A DNA stretch of 5,439 bases from CAYHZG01 sp964361105 (GTDB lineage: Bacteria > Patescibacteriota > Minisyncoccia > 2-02-FULL-40-12). Location: NCBI GenBank assembly GCA_964361105.1, contig CAYHZG010000032.1, forward strand, positions 1 to 5,439. Reading direction: 5' to 3'. Under the pieces are notes generated by a model, which worked only from the letters and a program-made list of their open reading frames with translations, did no database searches and had not been told where the DNA came from. Every line of letters starts with the position of its first letter. Position 1 is the stretch's first letter. Shown one piece after another: positions 5,079-5,439 of the stretch. A program made the translations under genes and the position numbers.

Positions 5079-5439
5079 TTAAACCCGGGCTCATAGCTTC
5101 AGGAATAATAATAATTAGTTTGATCCTGGCAATAACCAGTTTTTGGGATGATTCTTTGATTGTTGATGAAATCCCTCACGTCGGCTCGGGCTATAGTTAT
5201 GTCAAAAAATTAGATTATCGGCTTAATCCAGAACATCCGCCGCTCGCCAAAGCTTTGGCAACTTTCCCTTTGTTGTTTCTAGAGTTAAAACAAAACGCTT
5301 TTCAGACAAAATTCTGGCTTAAGGATATAAATGGTCAATGGGATTTTGGCAGGTTTTTTATTTTCCAGTCAGGTAACAACACGGATTTAATTACCAAAGT
5401 CGTAAAATTCCCTATATTGATTTTCTTTATCATTGCCGC
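5075..5439 (+). CDS. Partial CDS, second GT-C glycosyltransferase (PMT/GT39-like), N-terminal 121 residues
   Basis: The ATG at 5075 overlaps the previous gene's stop as ATGA, and the frame is open to the right edge. A signal-anchor-like first helix (about 6-23) is followed by the outer loop SFWDDSLIVDEIPHVGSGYS (22-41) with D31-E32 and H35, then DYRLNPEHPPLAK (47-59). The DE..H plus NPEHPPLAK pair is characteristic of PMT-family GT-C mannosyltransferase-like proteins. A second helix begins near residue 110. The long first loop with WLKDINGQWDFG (81-92) and a serine/asparagine stretch is usual before helix 2. It is almost certainly translationally coupled to the upstream GT-C gene. The two differ in their loop motifs, so they look like distinct enzymes and not a recent tandem duplication. 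Confidence 0.9.
   Translation, partial: MIKPGLIASGIIIISLILAITSFWDDSLIVDEIPHVGSGYSYVKKLDYRLNPEHPPLAKALATFPLLFLELKQNAFQTKFWLKDINGQWDFGRFFIFQSGNNTDLITKVVKFPILIFFIIA

Overview
The window looks like a piece of an AT-rich, compact bacterial genome. It best fits the Candidate Phyla Radiation (Patescibacteria, Parcubacteria/Microgenomates-like), but this is inferred from gene style and not from a marker phylogeny. The supporting signs are a very short DnaX, a six-helix GtrA-type protein, GT-C glycosyltransferases with the PDEA and NPEHPP motifs, a membrane-anchored protein resembling the N-terminal region of CPR VirB4/TraG-like proteins, near-absent Shine-Dalgarno sequences, and GC-rich palindromic repeats scattered in AT-rich DNA. 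TGA is used as a stop (5076-5078) and no gene needs TGA read as an amino acid, so the recoded Gracilibacteria/SR1 code is not indicated.

Layout: from 3444 down to 1 all genes are on the minus strand. In transcription order they are a membrane-anchored DUF8128-like protein (3444-2716), a GtrA-like membrane protein (2726-2118, overlapping the previous gene by 11 nt with a TTG start), dnaX (2094-1003), a 242-nt gap filled by a structured palindromic repeat element, a HAD-superfamily phosphatase (760-134), and the start of a protein that runs off the left edge (118-1). From 3543 rightward the plus strand carries two GT-C membrane glycosyltransferases joined by an ATGA overlap. The second runs off the right edge. 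The 98-nt divergent intergenic region (3445-3542) contains two separate palindromes.

How the genes may work together: GtrA-type proteins are thought to move polyprenyl-phosphate-linked sugars across the membrane, and GT-C enzymes use such lipid-linked sugars on the outer face. The gtrA-like gene and the two GT-C genes flanking the divergent promoter region could therefore serve one envelope glycosylation task. DnaX is a housekeeping clamp-loader subunit. The HAD enzyme has no clear link to its neighbours.

The least ordinary content is not genic. It is a nested inverted-repeat element between dnaX and the HAD gene that also carries the dnaX stop codon, a GC-rich hairpin read in frame inside the DUF8128-like gene, and two perfect palindromes between the divergent genes. 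No complete novel defence or mobile system is visible.
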